DNA of 64,000 nucleotides from Sarcocystis neurona (taxonomy: Eukaryota; Apicomplexa; Conoidasida; Eucoccidiorida; Sarcocystidae): NCBI GenBank assembly GCA_000727475.1, contig KL647303.1:969211-1033210 (forward strand), written 5' to 3'. The position numbers were made by a program, and so were the translations under genes. Below the pieces are notes generated by a model. The model saw nothing but the letters and a program-made list of their open reading frames with translations, ran no database searches and was not told where the DNA came from. Below, in pieces: positions 50,601 through 63,450 of the stretch; the stretch's first letter is position 1, and the number at the start of each line of letters is the position of its first letter.

Positions 50601-53600
50601 CGTTCGACGCGCGATCGTGGCAATGCGTGTCGCTGCTGCAGCATGTGTATAGCACGCACGAGCCCCACCAGCCGTGCCCTCGTCGCGGCAACGACCCCGC
50701 AGCACCAGCAGCTTGAAACAGTAGCGCCAGCGTCACTACCACGCGTATGCAGCAGCAGCCAGCCCCAGCTGCTGCAGCCCAACCAGCAACCGCAGCCTTG
50801 GAAATATTATTTGAGTCGTAGCGGCAGCAGCGGCAGCAACAGCGACAAGATGGAGGAGGAGTCACATCAGCAGGATCCTCAGCGGCAGCAACGCTGCTGT
50901 AGCAACTACAGCGAACACTGCAGAAGTAGTACACGGAGAAGCGGCAGCAGCACCAGCAGCACTTCGAGTAGCAGCACTGCTTGAATAACGTGCGCAGCAC
51001 CAGCAAAAGCAACAGTAACACCAGGCGAGGCCGGCCCGGGCCGCTGGAGTCACACGCTGCCCACCCGCAGAAGCAGCAGTCAGGCACTTCGTTTGGCCCG
51101 GCGGCTACAATAGGAGCACAGAGAGCTGCAGCACTATCTGCAGTAGTTGTAGCGACAGCTATAGCGATGTACAGCAGCAGGGACAGCTACAGCTGTCTAC
51201 AGCAGCAGGGATAGCTGCAGCCACCCGCAAACAATAGCGACGCGTGCTGGGGTTACACGAGAGCAACAGAAAGCTGCAGGAGTGGACTTGTGGTGCGGCT
51301 GAAAGGAGGTGCAGCAGCACTGAGAACCACAGCAGCACTACGTGCACTGGCAGCAGGACGGCAAACCCCCCGAGAAATCGAGGCAGCCGTTCAAGCAGAT
51401 GAAACAGCCACTCGAACTGCGCAGCCGGAGCAGGATCCGCACACGCAGCAGCAGTCTTCGCTTTAAAGGATCTACGTAACAACGAATGTCAATACACTAT
51501 ACGCGTCACGCTGGTGATAGTGGGAACTGTGGCGACGCCTTGATAAAAGCTCCCCATTTTCTGCATCCTGCTGTAATGAGGAGATCTGGTGCGGAGCACG
51601 TCTCTGTGTGTGCTGTCATGCTGTCCAACCCGAAGGTCCATGTCTACATAGGTACACACACCCGGATGCACACTACCTGCACCGCGTTCATAAACGAGTA
51701 CATGTGTTTAAGCATAGCACGCTGAGTGGCATCCACCTGTCCGTGCAAATGTTCTGCAGGTATGAGTGATGGCTGCAGCGCCCCCCGCGCTCCTCTTCCT
51801 TACGAGGGTATCTATACGTATGAGGACGGACCAACACGTGTAGATGAAAGTGAGACTGGCTTCCTAGCTGCACCTAGAAGTGCTGGCGCTTCTCCTGGTA
51901 AAACCAGTGGATTTCCCGCAGAGATGAGTGGGAGGCACCTGCGGCCGCTGCTACCGCTGCCGCTTCCACTGCTGAAGCCGTTGCTCCTGATCCTGCCACC
52001 ATGACGTGAAGACTACTCGAGGACATGCAAGGGCTGGGGGTTACCCGCATGCGTTTCGACGTATGTAGGCAATGCAGGTACACAGGTATGAGGTGTCAAG
52101 CACGTCTAGGCTGACGTGAGTAGCAAATCATCGTGGATACAGAGATATGTACCTCCTGTGTGCGTGTCCACGGATACGCGTTCACCCATACGCATACATC
52201 TGCGTGAATTTCTACACGTATATATATGTATATATATGGCGTGTATGTCTGTACAGTGTACATGCGTTGGAACTGGTACATACGTATATGAGCATCCACA
52301 GCGCTTAGCATACAATATCATGTGAACACCAGAACTTCGCTTTTGTCGTGTATGTACACGGATGCGCTACGGCTGGGTGGGGTGGGGAAGTAGACACACA
52401 CGCGAGTACGCGTACGTGCGCACATCTACGTACATGTGTACGTATGCATAAATACGCGGACACGCGTATTTCGCTGAGCATACGCACTGTGTGTAGACGT
52501 CGAATTATGGAGTACAATAGTATACGGGCGTGTGTGAGGATGTGTGTGTGTGTGGTGTGTGCAGAGCAATTCATCAACATTCCCCCCAGCAAACACGAAA
52601 ACGGATAATCCTGGTGGTTTGTGTAAAGTTTATATAAATATATACCTTCTTTATTCTCTTGTAAGGACAGAACGCTTGAATGTATATATATATATATACA
52701 TATGTATATATATACACACGCTTATACGTGAGAATTTCTCAGCACTTCCAAGACAGCACTCAAACCTTTGTATATTCACATGCATATGCATATATATATG
52801 TACACTTTTGTGTATTTGTGAAACAAACCTACCTGGATGCTTGCAAGAACGGGCATGGCCACCTCTACGTAATCAGCAAATAGCACACCTTTGTAGATAC
52901 AGATACTCATACATCTGTATATGTGTGTGGGTAAGAACCTGCCTGCGCTCTATTTTTATGTCTAGAGGCGAATGTGTCGACGCCTTGTAACAACTATACT
53001 CAACCTGACAGGTATCAGCCTGATGGTGCCCAGTCGCTTGCGCGGCGGCTGCTGGCTGCTTCATGGCTGCTGCCTGCCTGCTGGCTGACAGCTGGTGCTC
53101 TGCTGTAGCCGGGGTGGCAGTATCCTGTGCGTCTTCTCTGACCATTGCTTGCGGTCCTGTACGTGCGGCTCTACGGTTCTTTCATGACTCTTGCTGCTCC
53201 CCCGTCTTTGCTGGGTGTCCACGGCTGCCCTTGCTGCTGCGGTTGCTTGCTGCATAGATGCCGCCGCTGGTTTCTGCTACCGGTGGGTAGGGCAGCTCTT
53301 GCTTCATTGCAGATACGCGTCCTGCTACAGCGCAGCGTGATGAAGCAACTGCTTGTTCTTCCAGCCCTCTTCGAAACATCCCCTGTGGAAGCCCGCGGAG
53401 GAGTAGCAAACAGATAAGTAGTTGCAGGGTACACGTTGTCGTCTTCGGCACCCACACATAGAAACGAGTATGTATGTGTATGCCAGTGCGCTCTGAACAT
53501 CCCTCCCGTGGCCTCGCTACTTTTTCCATGCATGCAATACCCCTTTGCAAAGTGCAGTCCATACAGAGAGGAGAAGCGATTAGCGGCAGAGGCGTGCGGG

Positions 53601-54854
53601 TAGAGGACCTCATTGTAAATGTACGGTCGTGTATAAATACGCAGTCGTACGGCTGAACGTGAGTAGAACATGCGTACGCGCTTGAGAGACGAATATAGGT
53701 TCTCGGGTGCGTACATGTAGGAAGAGACGGTCAACACCCTATGCGTGAATACCTCCAGCTATATGCGTACACACGTGTGAGACGCCTGCCGGGAAAGACA
53801 CAAACGTAAGCCTACGCATCTCTGTTCATTTGATCTTTATATGGGAGTGCGCCTCTGTACACGTACACAACGGGTGCGCACCCGCATTAATGCCTTCCCC
53901 CTACTATCGCGTCACACAAGCGTACAGGCGTCACATCGAACTTGCCTGCGAGTCGGAAGCTTCATCCCCGTCTCGTGCAGCAGAGAGTTGTGGAAAGTGC
54001 AGGGCTGCGGAGAAACCTAGCGGATGACATATTTTCAGAAGAGGACAGAAAAAAAAACACTGTCACTTCTGCTGAAGATAAAAGAAATGTTAGTGGCTGC
54101 GTTCTTCCGTGAAGGAGTTACAGAGGGGAAATTGCCCAGGAGATCCCCGGAAAGGTTCACCTGGTGGACGTGGACAGCGTTGTTCCCAGCTCAAATGACA
54201 AAGCTGGTGACAAGTCGGGTACGTCAGTATACGGGACTTCCACGGGAAGAGGAGCGCGTCTATCGAGATTTCACCTGAGGAACTTCGGTTGAAGATCGAG
54301 TAGCACAGCTTGAAATAAGACAAATACGAGGGAATACGTGAGGGCAAGGCCTCTGCATGACGCCCTGCTCGTGCACCTGTGGAGCCATTCTGTGAACCTT
54401 CAATGGCCTCTTCGACCTTCCGTCTGCACGACACGTGGACAGACGTAACGGCTTCCGAACAAGTGGAGCCCTCCGCTGCTTTTGCTCGTGCTGATGCCTC
54501 GACCACAATGAATAATGCTTTTGCTGCTGTTGCTCTGCTGCACCAGACCTCGCTGCGGAAGCTGCTACAGTCGGGGGTCGCTGCCGCCGCTCCAGCTGCT
54601 TTCCTGCTGTGCGAAGATCCTTCCTGCTTCCTCCTGGAGCTGCAATGCTGCACGTACTGTAGGAGCTGCCGCCCGGCCGGCGCCACTGCCGCTGCTTCCG
54701 CGTGCAGCACTCGCTGCTGCAGCGAGGCGGGTGCGGATCCACTACTGAGCGTAGTGTGTGGGGTGTTGAAATACACCTGTTACTCGCACATGCAGGAAGA
54801 GAGCTACGCGTTGAACCCGACGATTCTCGGGAGGAGAGCTGAAGCCACAGTCGA
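47691..54854. other. CAG/CTG-rich spacer upstream of IMPDH
   Basis: The stretch begins with a pyrimidine-rich plus strand (47,820-48,130), which is purine-rich on the IMPDH strand. Dense CTG/CAG tracts follow (48,240-48,720, 49,340-49,660, 50,800-51,450, 53,030-53,280). Several candidate coding fragments appear without a consistent gene. One is a plus frame from the ATG at 51,762 (MSDGCSAPRAPLPYEG). Another is a minus fragment ending SLREIHWFYQEKRQHF (stop near 51,874). A third is a minus fragment at 53,145-52,940 ending near KIERRQ|GTTCTT. None has a recognisable domain, and overlapping frames on the opposite strand are often equally open. Confidence 0.5.
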
Positions 54855-56615
54855 CTAAGCGACTGCTGGTGTGACAGCCTGCGCGACACCGGCCCATGCA
54901 AGTGTTTGTAGCATCGATATCCCGTGCTCTAGCTGTCCTCCTTTCGCTTTTGCTGCGGCCACTGCTGCCTCCGTGTGTCTCTCTCGTTTGGGGCGTTGCC
55001 GTTGTGAAGTGAGTTTCGCTCTGTGATCGACAATTCGCGTGGTTTTTGCGGCCGAGCGCCTCCTTCCGGTCGTCTTCTGCTTGTCCCCTTTTCGATTTAG
55101 GCCCCATTCACAGCTGCCTAGACAAAGCTTGGCGATTCTTCGCGTGCTGCTGGTGGCTTCCCGCTCCATGCTGATCTTGCCGCTGCTCACTGCCATCTGT
55201 TTCTCTAGGCTACAGCTGCCACTGATTTCAATTCCTCTCCTCCGGTGCTGTACCTCAATGCTGCATAACTCTGGTGCTGCTGCTTCTACTACTTCCGTAC
55301 GGGCGGCTCGGCTACTCTCTGCTGCTACCTGCACACGTTTCCGCGTTTTCCATCCGGATAAATGGACATACAATTCCGTCCTCTCGTCGTCGTCCAAACC
55401 CCGTGCGTGCTGGTGGAGATTTTCATTAGTCTCTGCTGGTTCGCGTACTGCGTGTTGCGCGCTGTTTCCTCACCTTCGCGGGGCTTCTTACGTTCCCTGA
55501 CTTACTCCCTCCACAGGCCTTGGGGCCTTTACACTGACGTAAACTACGACCGCAGTGACTGTCTGTTTCGTCCCTCGACTTTGCTTCTCCGTCCATACAC
55601 ACGAAAGAGACGATCACACCTTTGGAGCGCAGTTGTACAGAAGTCTCCCTCAACGTGCTTCTGTTCGTGTGGTTTTATTCGCCGTATGATTCCTGATTTT
55701 TCTGCGTACAGCCTCTGGTGAACGTGGCCAATTTTCCACTCGTAGGGCTACATACACTCTCCAGTTCGTACGGGGAGGTCTGTGTGGGCTAATGTTTGTT
55801 TCAGTGCGCCTACCCAGGAACCTACCAGCGAGAGTGCCGCTGAAACGCAGTGTTTGCGTAATTCCATTTCCCAGGGATACAGAGAGGGGCGCAAAAGGGG
55901 TCTTGCTTCTCCTCCACATCAGAAGCCGTTTCCCTCTTTCTGAGTACGTGTGTGTTCGCATATTTCTGTTCACCATCTACGTATACGTGACTACGCCGAT
56001 GCGGAGCGGACTCACCAGTTCACGCCCTATCCTTGTACGAATGTCTACGTCTGTAAATATCTGCGCGAGAGCAAATTCGGACTTTGTTTCTCTCGACTGG
56101 TTTACGGCGGAATGCGTCCGTCTGCGCTTTAACGCAAATGTTTTGCGTCTTCACTTCTCGAGTGCCCCTGTGGAGGCCTCGCAAAGGGAACCGCGTGTCT
56201 CTTTGATCGAGGTAGCTCTCTAAGTTCACGCGAGTGCGTGTTTCTTCTCGTTTCTGGTGACAGCCGACTGCAAATCGCCACCGTGCAGGAGGACTATAGC
56301 ACTCTGTTTGCTCCTGGCTTGGGAGGAGATACTATTTTCACGGTGAAGATTTCTTGTGGTGGCACGTGCTGTGTACACTAGGAGTCTGCGGTTTGCCCTG
56401 ACAGAAGGGAACCTCCAATCTTCTGTGTCGTCGCTTGTGTCTCTTCGGATGGTAGAGAAGTGATATCCTGTTAGTAAGAGTAACGTGCGTTTCTTCGAGC
56501 ACCGGTGCGACAGTACGTTTAATCTCCACGGGTTCGCGTGGCTACTAAGAAGCTTTTTCACTGCATCCGCAACCTCGTGTAATAGCCGAAACACAGACAC
56601 ATTGTTTATTTCCAT
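54855..56615 (-). CDS. Possible multi-exon gene, unrecognised
   Basis: A chain of minus-strand open frames reads like protein rather than repeat. One is ATG-initiated at 56,615 (MEINNVSVFRLLHEVADAVK..., to 56,226). The next spans 55,976-55,650 (ATG; contains GNGITQTLRFSGTLAGRFLG). Another lies at 55,653-55,426. The last, 55,394-54,855, has no ATG and contains ELYVHLSGWKTRKRVQVAAE. They are in different frames, and I could not fix splice junctions between them. They may be exons of one gene, parts of two, or a decayed gene. The antisense frames are Leu/Ser/Cys-rich, as expected for shadows. No family recognised. Confidence 0.3.
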
Positions 56616-57429
56616 CGTGGCGAGATCTGCATGATGTGAATTTGCAGCGAAAAGCCATCCTCCAAAGCGGAAAACACCGTGAGACTGTTCCTGTGGTCAT
56701 TTGCTGGAGAAGAATCCCTATCTAACTTGCGCCCCCGCTATCTACAAACAAAGATACGCGTACACACAGAGTGACTTCAACATCCACCTCTCTACGCGTG
56801 TACGTACACACACCACCGTGTACTTATAGCTGGCGTTATCTCTGGCGCCTTCGTTTTCTTAAATTGACAGACCGGTTTCAGTCAAGTTTCTCTGCTGCAG
56901 CGCACATCTTAGTGGCTGCATAATTAGAACGCGGAAGATGGTGACAATTCTCCCATCTTCAATAAATACAGTGTCGGAGTAGCAGACATGCAAGTGCGAC
57001 GGATAACCACACTACGCATTTATCCCTATATACACATATGTCATGTATCCAAATAGACCCACTGTATGTACAGTATGCATGTGCGTTGATCTTGTGTACT
57101 CGGTATTATATATGTATATGTGTATATCAGAGAGAAAAGTGGTGAACGCAGGCGTCCGGATGCCGAGACAACATCTTTGCGGAGCGTTTGTCTAGACCGC
57201 AGAAGCGTCTAACTTCTGCGATTGAAGTTCGCGACTATCTGCCGGTGCCTGCTTTTTTTGTCGTACAAACTCTCTGCAGTAACCCAACTATATACATGTC
57301 TGTGTAGGGTCCGGTAGAGTCAACATTTCAGTTGACTTCGCAATATAAGAAAAACACACTTCCCGTCTGTTGTGCACGTATGCACATCTTTCCCTTGCCT
57401 GTGCGAAGTACTACGGCGACTTCGTCAAA
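56616..57429. other. Upstream region of prohibitin 2
   Basis: About 800 bases with short TATATA/TGTATA repeats around 57,020-57,130 and no credible frame. It presumably contains the prohibitin promoter and 5' UTR, but no specific element can be named. Confidence 0.6.
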
Positions 57430-57535
57430 ATGAATGTCGATCCGAATTTGGTGAAGAAGCTCGGAGGGCTGGGTGCCGCGGCGCTCGCCACTGCGGTCGG
57501 AGGCATTGGGCTCTTCAATTACTCTCTTTACAACG
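57430..57535 (+). CDS. PHB2: PHB2 exon 1
   Basis: ATG at 57,430 preceded by AAA; codes [20 protein letters not shown] to NYSLYN. Donor AACG|GTACGG, phase 1. Confidence 0.93.
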
Positions 57536-60500
57536 GTACGGTTGAGAAATCGTTCAACTTTTTTTCGTTGATCGTCTTCTCAGCGACCATTTCGTGGAAA
57601 ACGTGTGTCATCTTCGAAGCCGCCGCTGCATCGTGACGGGGCCGTGCGGCCTTTTGCGCGCCTTCTGGGGCTGGTACTTGAAGGCTGTGGCGCAGACCCG
57701 TTGCTAATCTTCTTCTCTTGAGCAGCAGTCTGTTCAGCGTGGGGTGTGCACGACTTTTCTGCTCCATACTCTTGTGTATTGGTAGTTCTTCTCTACGTAT
57801 GTTAATAAACGCTTCATGCCAGTAGGACTACCCAGCCGACGGTGCACGTGAGCTCTTCTTTTTCCTCGTGTACCTATGTTTTGGGTAGGTGTCTTCAGGT
57901 GGGAAGTTGTTGGTCTTTTCCGGGGCCACCGATAATACTGTGATGGTTTGCAATAGCTTGTGTGCAGACAGGGTGAGTTTCCCGTTTTCCCGTTGATCTA
58001 GGTTGTCGACTCAGCGGCCCTTTCCGCATGGCAGAAAGCTGCCCGTTGTCTGACGTCCCTGAATTTCGTTCCCGTTCACAAGGAGCTCCCTTGTTTCACT
58101 TGTCGCGGGGAAGAAGAGAAACCGAACCCTTTTCTGCCACCGCACTCCAAGAACAGCTTCTGTGCTGCAGTGTGAGTTGCTGTCCTGTGGAGGGGAAGTC
58201 GTCCACAATAGTTGCACTAGTTGTAGGCCTCTTACGAGAAATAGTAAGAGAGCTGTTGTCAGGGGGCTGCTGATAAAAGAAGAGAAATTGGCGGGACCGG
58301 CACAAACAGGAAGACAAAAGTGGCTACACCAGGTGCACACGAGCAGGGAGGTGCGTAGTGGTACGAACTGATAATGCCACGGCGACACGTGTGCCCAGGT
58401 GGAGGAGTGTTAGCAGCCGTGCTTCTCTTTGAGAAACTGCACGCGTCACGTAACGGAAAGAGTAGTCGTGGGACTGGAGAGACTTGGAGTAGGGCAAGTC
58501 TGGGTTCGGCTTTCAGCTGGATGTAAAATTTGTAGAACTGTCCGCGTAGAGAAAGGCAGTGACGTGGTCGTCCAGCGTAGGTTTTGCGGCGCCGACAGGA
58601 GCGTACTCGACAGACATGAGTACATCTCAGGAAATGCGTGTCGCACAAAGGGACCGCCTATTGTAGGGATCCGTGTCAGACAAGCACGATCCACGCGCGT
58701 CTCGTGGGAGGACAGTTGTTTCTGTCTCTATGTATGTTATACGCAGTGTGGACATAGGTGTATTTCTATTTCATACGGAAAGGGACGTTGATCAATGTAT
58801 CGAATATGCAGGTGCCTGTCGCCCCTCTTCAGCTCTGTGGGGTGAGTGCTCATTCATTCTTCGGCGTGCACATACGCGACACGGACTCCCAGTAGACAAG
58901 ATCGTACGACGGGCAGACATTGTCGTGGGTGCTGCACGGGGACCGCGCGGTGTCTTACTAGCGTTGCCGTCACCTGTTGTACTACTGGCGTACGAGATGT
59001 GGCGGTCTGGCAGTCAAGAGCTGTGCCGAACAATATACGGTGCGCGACCGCGTGTGCCGTGTACACACACTTGTGCGATGTCTTCCATTCACTGGTTCGG
59101 TGTACGTACACTCCAGCGGCCCGTGTGTAAGGTGCTTTGGCCGTACGCGCTACCAGCTGCTGTGGGATACGTATACTTAGGGACGACTGTCTTTTCCGAG
59201 CACTGGTGCGAAGTGGGTGTACGTACACTCCTGCTGTGGCGGGTGCGTCGTGCTCGTGGTGATCCGATACATGTCGTACGCGTCCCTCGTCAAGAGCTGC
59301 GCGCTGTGCACAGCCTTCTCTGCTGTGAGAACTGCTGCTGTCGTGTATGTCTAGTGGAGCCGGGACATCGCGCAATCATCTACAATCGCATCTATGGCGT
59401 TCTCGACCGCGTCTACGCAGAGGGCACACATTTCTGCGTGCCTTTTGTGGAAAGGCCGATCATCTACGATGTCCGCACCCGGCCGCGGGTCCTCGTGTCG
59501 CTTTCTGGATCACGCGGTAGGCAGCAGTTTCATTGACAAAGTAATATATCTGGAGTGCAGCCGAAGTCGTTTTGCCGCTTGCTGGTTCCGTCAGCGCTCT
59601 GCGCTCATATGTTGTTGCTAGCTACGGAGGAGTCGGTGCACGCCGCCTCTGCTGCTCCTTGTCTGCTGGATCGCCGCTGCAGCTGCTGCCGTTGCTGCCA
59701 GTACGCTTCGCGCTGGTATAGCCACTGGCACTGCTGATGCTGCTGCTGCTGTTGCTCGTGCTCGTATTACTGTTACTGGGGTTCGTGTTGCTGCTATTAG
59801 TGCGGCTGTCGGTAGGATGAAATTCCTGCCGCAGGTATTGCTGTTACTGTTGCTGCTGTTGCTGCTGCCGGTATTGTAGCTGCTGCTGTCGGTGCTCTTA
59901 GGACTTCTGATCCTACCGCTGTTCTTTCTGCTGCCGTTTCTGCCGCTCCAGTCAATACGCCTCCTTATGCTGCTGCTGCTTGGCCTGCAGACTTGCAGAT
60001 GGTGAACATCACGTGCCGCGTGCTGTCGCGGCCGGATGTGCGTATGCTGCCGACAATTTATCGCCTTCTGGGAAAAGAGTATGACGAAAAAGTGCTGCCG
60101 TCGATTATCAATGAAGTTTTGAAGAGCGTAGTGGCGCACTACAATGCGTCGCAGTTAATTACTCAGCGGGAGGTGGTTAGCCGGGCCGTGCGTGACCAGC
60201 TTGTCGAACGCGCCAAGGATTTCAACATTCTTCTGGACGACGTCTCTCTGGTAATCGTCGCACCGCAGTTGATTTCAGCCATTTTGCTCCCCTGTGTAGA
60301 TCTCTACCTACAGAAAATAGTGTACGATGCTGTCTCCTATTGACTGCCCCTTCACACACGCTGTCCAGACACGTGTATCTGCGTGGGGTCGCACTACAGA
60401 AGGTGGTCTACGAAGGCTCGCTCATCTTCATAGAATACTGCCAGACCTCTTCACTTCACGCAGTCAACTCCGCAGTTCCTGATCTGCACGTATATGTACA

Positions 60501-63450
60501 TCTATGTGCAGAGAGAGGGGTGGAAAGAGAAACGAAGGCATGTTTATATTAACGTATCTGTAGTCTTATGGCACAGACGTATTTACGTATCTGCACAGGC
60601 AAAACAACGTGGGTATATATATGTATGTTTCCAGTCTTTACCGTGCATCCATATGTGCGTGCGTGTGCCGGCACAGCGTGTATATATATATATACATACA
60701 TATATGAATTTACTTGCATGTTTAGCCTCTAGGGGCAGTTGTATATACTTCAAAAAATAGTGCATACGCGGTTGTGTCGATTGTCGTACCTGCAGGCGTG
60801 GGTGTGCCTCTGTCAGTACGGGAGCAGTGATGCATCTTCAAACGCTAAACGTAGGCGGAAAGGCGTTCGAGTGCCTCCGTCTCTCATCACGTACTACGTC
60901 ATCAAATTAACGTGTGTACGCATGTGTGTGTGTACCGAATGCATATAAAAAGAATGCATGCACGCGTGCGTAGGGTTAAATGTGTCTCTGGAAGGAACTA
61001 GCAGGGGCCACGGACCTCTATGGTGTGATGACGGCTGTCTGGCAGGGCAAGTACTCTGCAGTCAACCAGGTGCTAGTAGGCCACACTGGGTCGCGCGTGC
61101 GCGTGCGCAGGTATTTCTCCCGCGCCTGTGCGTATAAGTGTCGCAGCTGCATGCGTTTTCAAGATTCGTTGACTGGTGCAACGACGTCGCGGCTGACGCA
61201 CCTTCTGCACATCGTTGCCCGATTGTCTTCCCTACAGAGTCCTCCGCCTCTCCAGCGTACCTGTGTTTGCGCGTCACCAAGTATGTGCCCAGCGATGTCG
61301 AATATGTGTGTGTGTGTGTGCTGTACAGGCTCCACTGCACTGTAATATATATCTATATATGTTTGTGCATGTCCCTGTCAAGGCGCTTGCAGGGTTGTCT
61401 GCGTGCCTTCTGGAGAAGCGTACCATATTTATTCTCACTTTGCGACGTCCGCGTTTTTTGAGTCTACGTCCACCCATCCGGGAAGTATCTCGGCGTGCGA
61501 AAATCTAGACGAGTTCAATTGCTCACTTAAAGGCGAGTACCGTGTATCGTGCTGGGTTTTCTTGCATTCTGCTGCGACAGAACCAACACGGCCGGTTGGT
61601 GTTCCATCAGGTATGCACGTATCAGCCATTCTGTGCATGCGTCGACTCTGCAGTCGGCTGTACAGACAGACGTCCTTCGTAACTTGAGTACCATATCGGG
61701 GAAAACACCACCACACCCCCGGCATCCACACACACACACACACACATATCCCACGTACCTTTTTTATCACTCCAACAGGGAAACACGTGTGCAACCCTAT
61801 GTGTGCCATAGGGAGGACGTGTCCGTTGTCCCGAACGCAGCTGAGAAGTACCCGAGTTACGCTGCTACACGGGAGTGTCCTCTCCCTGCTATGTGCAACT
61901 GAGAAGAACGTTGGCTCCTGTGCCGCAGACGGACTCCCTGTGTGTGGGGCGCAGTTGAGAAATGCGTGCGTGCCTTTTGCACGACGCGTGCACTGTTGTC
62001 ACACCTCGTACTGCCGCACATACGTTCAGGAGTGCATACGCCTCCCGGGGGGTCTCAAGGTGCGGTTTGTACGCTTTTGTCACCTGCAACGGAGGAATGT
62101 CTCGAAGCCCGTGCCACCCGGACATCTTCGTGTCCTGCGACTGAAAAATGCGAATGTGTTGCTGCAGACGCACTTAAGCTTCGGCCCGGAGTACGAGAAA
62201 GCCGTTGAGGCGAAGCAGGTCGCGCAGCAGCAAGCGGAGCGGGGAAAGTATATTGTGCTGCGTGCTCTTGAGGAAAAGAAGAGCACTATCATCAAGGCTC
62301 AAGGAGAGGCAGAAGCAGCAAAACTCGTACGTATCTCTCTTGTACTCCACATACGCCGTCGGGTGGTGTGTGTTGCTGACTGGCATTGTAGACGCTCCTG
62401 AGAATCCACACACACGTATGTGTGCGTAGTTTTAAGCCCTTTAGGTATAATGTGTATGTATTAGAAGAGAGAGGTGGGGACTGCGGACACCTAAGTACAT
62501 GTTTTGGAAGAGTCACGCTGACCCGTGCACACTTCATATACGAAGTCGGGGCCAAAACCTGCTACTGCGTATGTACGTATATATATATATATATGTAATG
62601 AGAGAGATTGAGACTTATATGAACTCGGTGCGAAAATCTGCTACTGCGTATGTGTATATATATACATATGTATTGAGAGAGATAGCGGCTGATATGCATG
62701 CTTGTGCACACAGATGTGTAAATATATAGGTGAACAGATCTATGCATCTGTTCTTCGGGTCTGGGGATCGTGAGAAAAAGGAAATGTGCAGGCAGACGTT
62801 TTTTGGGCAGGGGGCATAAATCCTTCCCTATGAAAAGATTTCTCGAGTGCCGCGAATTACACCTCTGAGTCCACCTGTTGTGTGCTTGCGTCTCCGTCGC
62901 TCTCAAAATAGATGTGTACACGAACAAGTTGTAGAGTGTGCAGAGGAAGAATGGTGAGTTGGGACAGCCGACGATGCTGATGAAAGCGAAGTACAGGTGC
63001 ATATGCCAGCAGAAATATGCTTGTTGACTTTTGTGTAAGCATGAAGGTGCTGCTGCCGTGGCTGATGTTGACACAGCAGTTGCCGTTGCGGCTGCGGACT
63101 ACAGCTGTCGCGGGGACTCACGTGCTGCTGTTGCTGTCTACGCAGCTTTAGCTACACAGCTTTCGGCTTGTTGCACCATTTCTGCGTGTCTAGGGGTTCC
63201 GGCGCTGTTGCTGTTGCTGCTTGTGCCGTTGCGGGTGATGCTGTGCGGACACCGCTGCTGATGCTGCTGTCGCTGGTGACGCTGCTGATCCTGCTTTTCG
63301 TCGCAGATAGGAAGCGCGATCAAAACAAATCCCGCCTTTCTTGAGCTGCGACGAATCGATACAGCACGAGAAGTAGCCAACACTATCAGCCGCTCCTCGA
63401 ATCGGGTGATGCTCAACGCAGACTCCCTGCTGCTCAACGTTATGGGGTAA
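57430..63450 (+). CDS. PHB2: Prohibitin 2
   Basis: Prohibitins 1 and 2 form alternating ring complexes in the mitochondrial inner membrane that scaffold proteases and respiratory assembly. Five exons: 57,430-57,535; 59,355-59,516; 59,991-60,250; 62,168-62,326; 63,307-63,450. All junctions are GT-AG and in phase, giving 276 residues, the normal length. The N-terminus has a Gly/Ala-rich hydrophobic segment (about 12-32), the usual membrane anchor. The PHB/SPFH domain follows, with [83 protein letters not shown] and [15 protein letters not shown]. Then come the coiled-coil [20 protein letters not shown] and [13 protein letters not shown], and the end [27 protein letters not shown] and the ending resemble PHB2 rather than PHB1. 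Confidence 0.95.
57536..59354 (+). other. PHB2 intron 1
   Basis: Intron of 1.8 kb. It contains no recognised gene; the long frame at its 3' end is a read-through of exon 2. GGTGTACGTACACTCC-like segments occur twice, near 59,099 and 59,216. Confidence 0.8.
59355..59516 (+). CDS. PHB2: PHB2 exon 2
   Basis: Acceptor TGTATGTCTAG. Codes (V)[11 protein letters not shown] to VLVSLSGSR. Donor CGCG|GTAGGC, phase 1. Confidence 0.95.
59517..59990 (+). repeat. PHB2 intron 2, CTG-rich
   Basis: Most of this 474-base intron is interrupted CTG/GCTGCT and TGTTACTG sequence. Confidence 0.85.
59991..60250 (+). CDS. PHB2: PHB2 exon 3
   Basis: Acceptor TTGGCCTGCAG. Codes (D)[14 protein letters not shown] through the PHB domain core to LLDDVSL. 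Donor CTG|GTAATC, phase 0. Confidence 0.96.
60251..62167 (+). other. PHB2 intron 3
   Basis: Intron of 1.9 kb with TATATA, TGTGTG (61,307-61,321) and CACACA (61,731-61,747) runs. Its 3' third is a degenerate minisatellite. Confidence 0.8.
61837..62152. repeat. Degenerate minisatellite at end of PHB2 intron 3
   Basis: CGCAGCTGAGAAGTACC (61,837) recurs as TGCAACTGAGAAGAACG (61,893), CGCAGTTGAGAAATGCG (61,950), TGCAACGGAGGAATGT (62,085) and TGCGACTGAAAAATGCG (62,136). The period is about 55 bases, with one wider gap. Confidence 0.68.
62168..62326 (+). CDS. PHB2: PHB2 exon 4
   Basis: Acceptor GTTGCTGCAG. Codes [18 protein letters not shown] to GEAEAAKL, the coiled-coil region. Donor CTC|GTACGT, phase 0. 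Confidence 0.96.
62327..63306 (+). other. PHB2 intron 4
   Basis: Intron of 980 bases with two similar ATGTATTGAGAGAGAT/ATGTAATGAGAGAGAT blocks near 62,595 and 62,670, and a CTG/GCTGTTG-rich 3' end. No independent gene recognised. Confidence 0.8.
63307..63450 (+). CDS. PHB2: PHB2 exon 5
   Basis: Acceptor TTTTCGTCGCAG. Codes [20 protein letters not shown] to LLLNVMG, then TAA. The TAA sits inside GG|GTAAGC, a good donor, so an alternative longer tail cannot be excluded. Confidence 0.9.
   Translation: MGSAIKTNPAFLELRRIDTAREVANTISRSSNRVMLNADSLLLNVMG

Noticed and set aside
50341..51087. Minus-strand Cys/Leu-rich frame of 248 codons
   Set aside because: CAG/CTG tract translation. The plus strand is equally open (Ser/Gln-rich), and no domain or splice set supports either.
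58673..59536. A 287-codon plus-strand frame ending in prohibitin sequence
   Set aside because: Only the last 162 bases (exon 2) are conserved. The upstream part is intron 1 that happens to lack stops in that frame.
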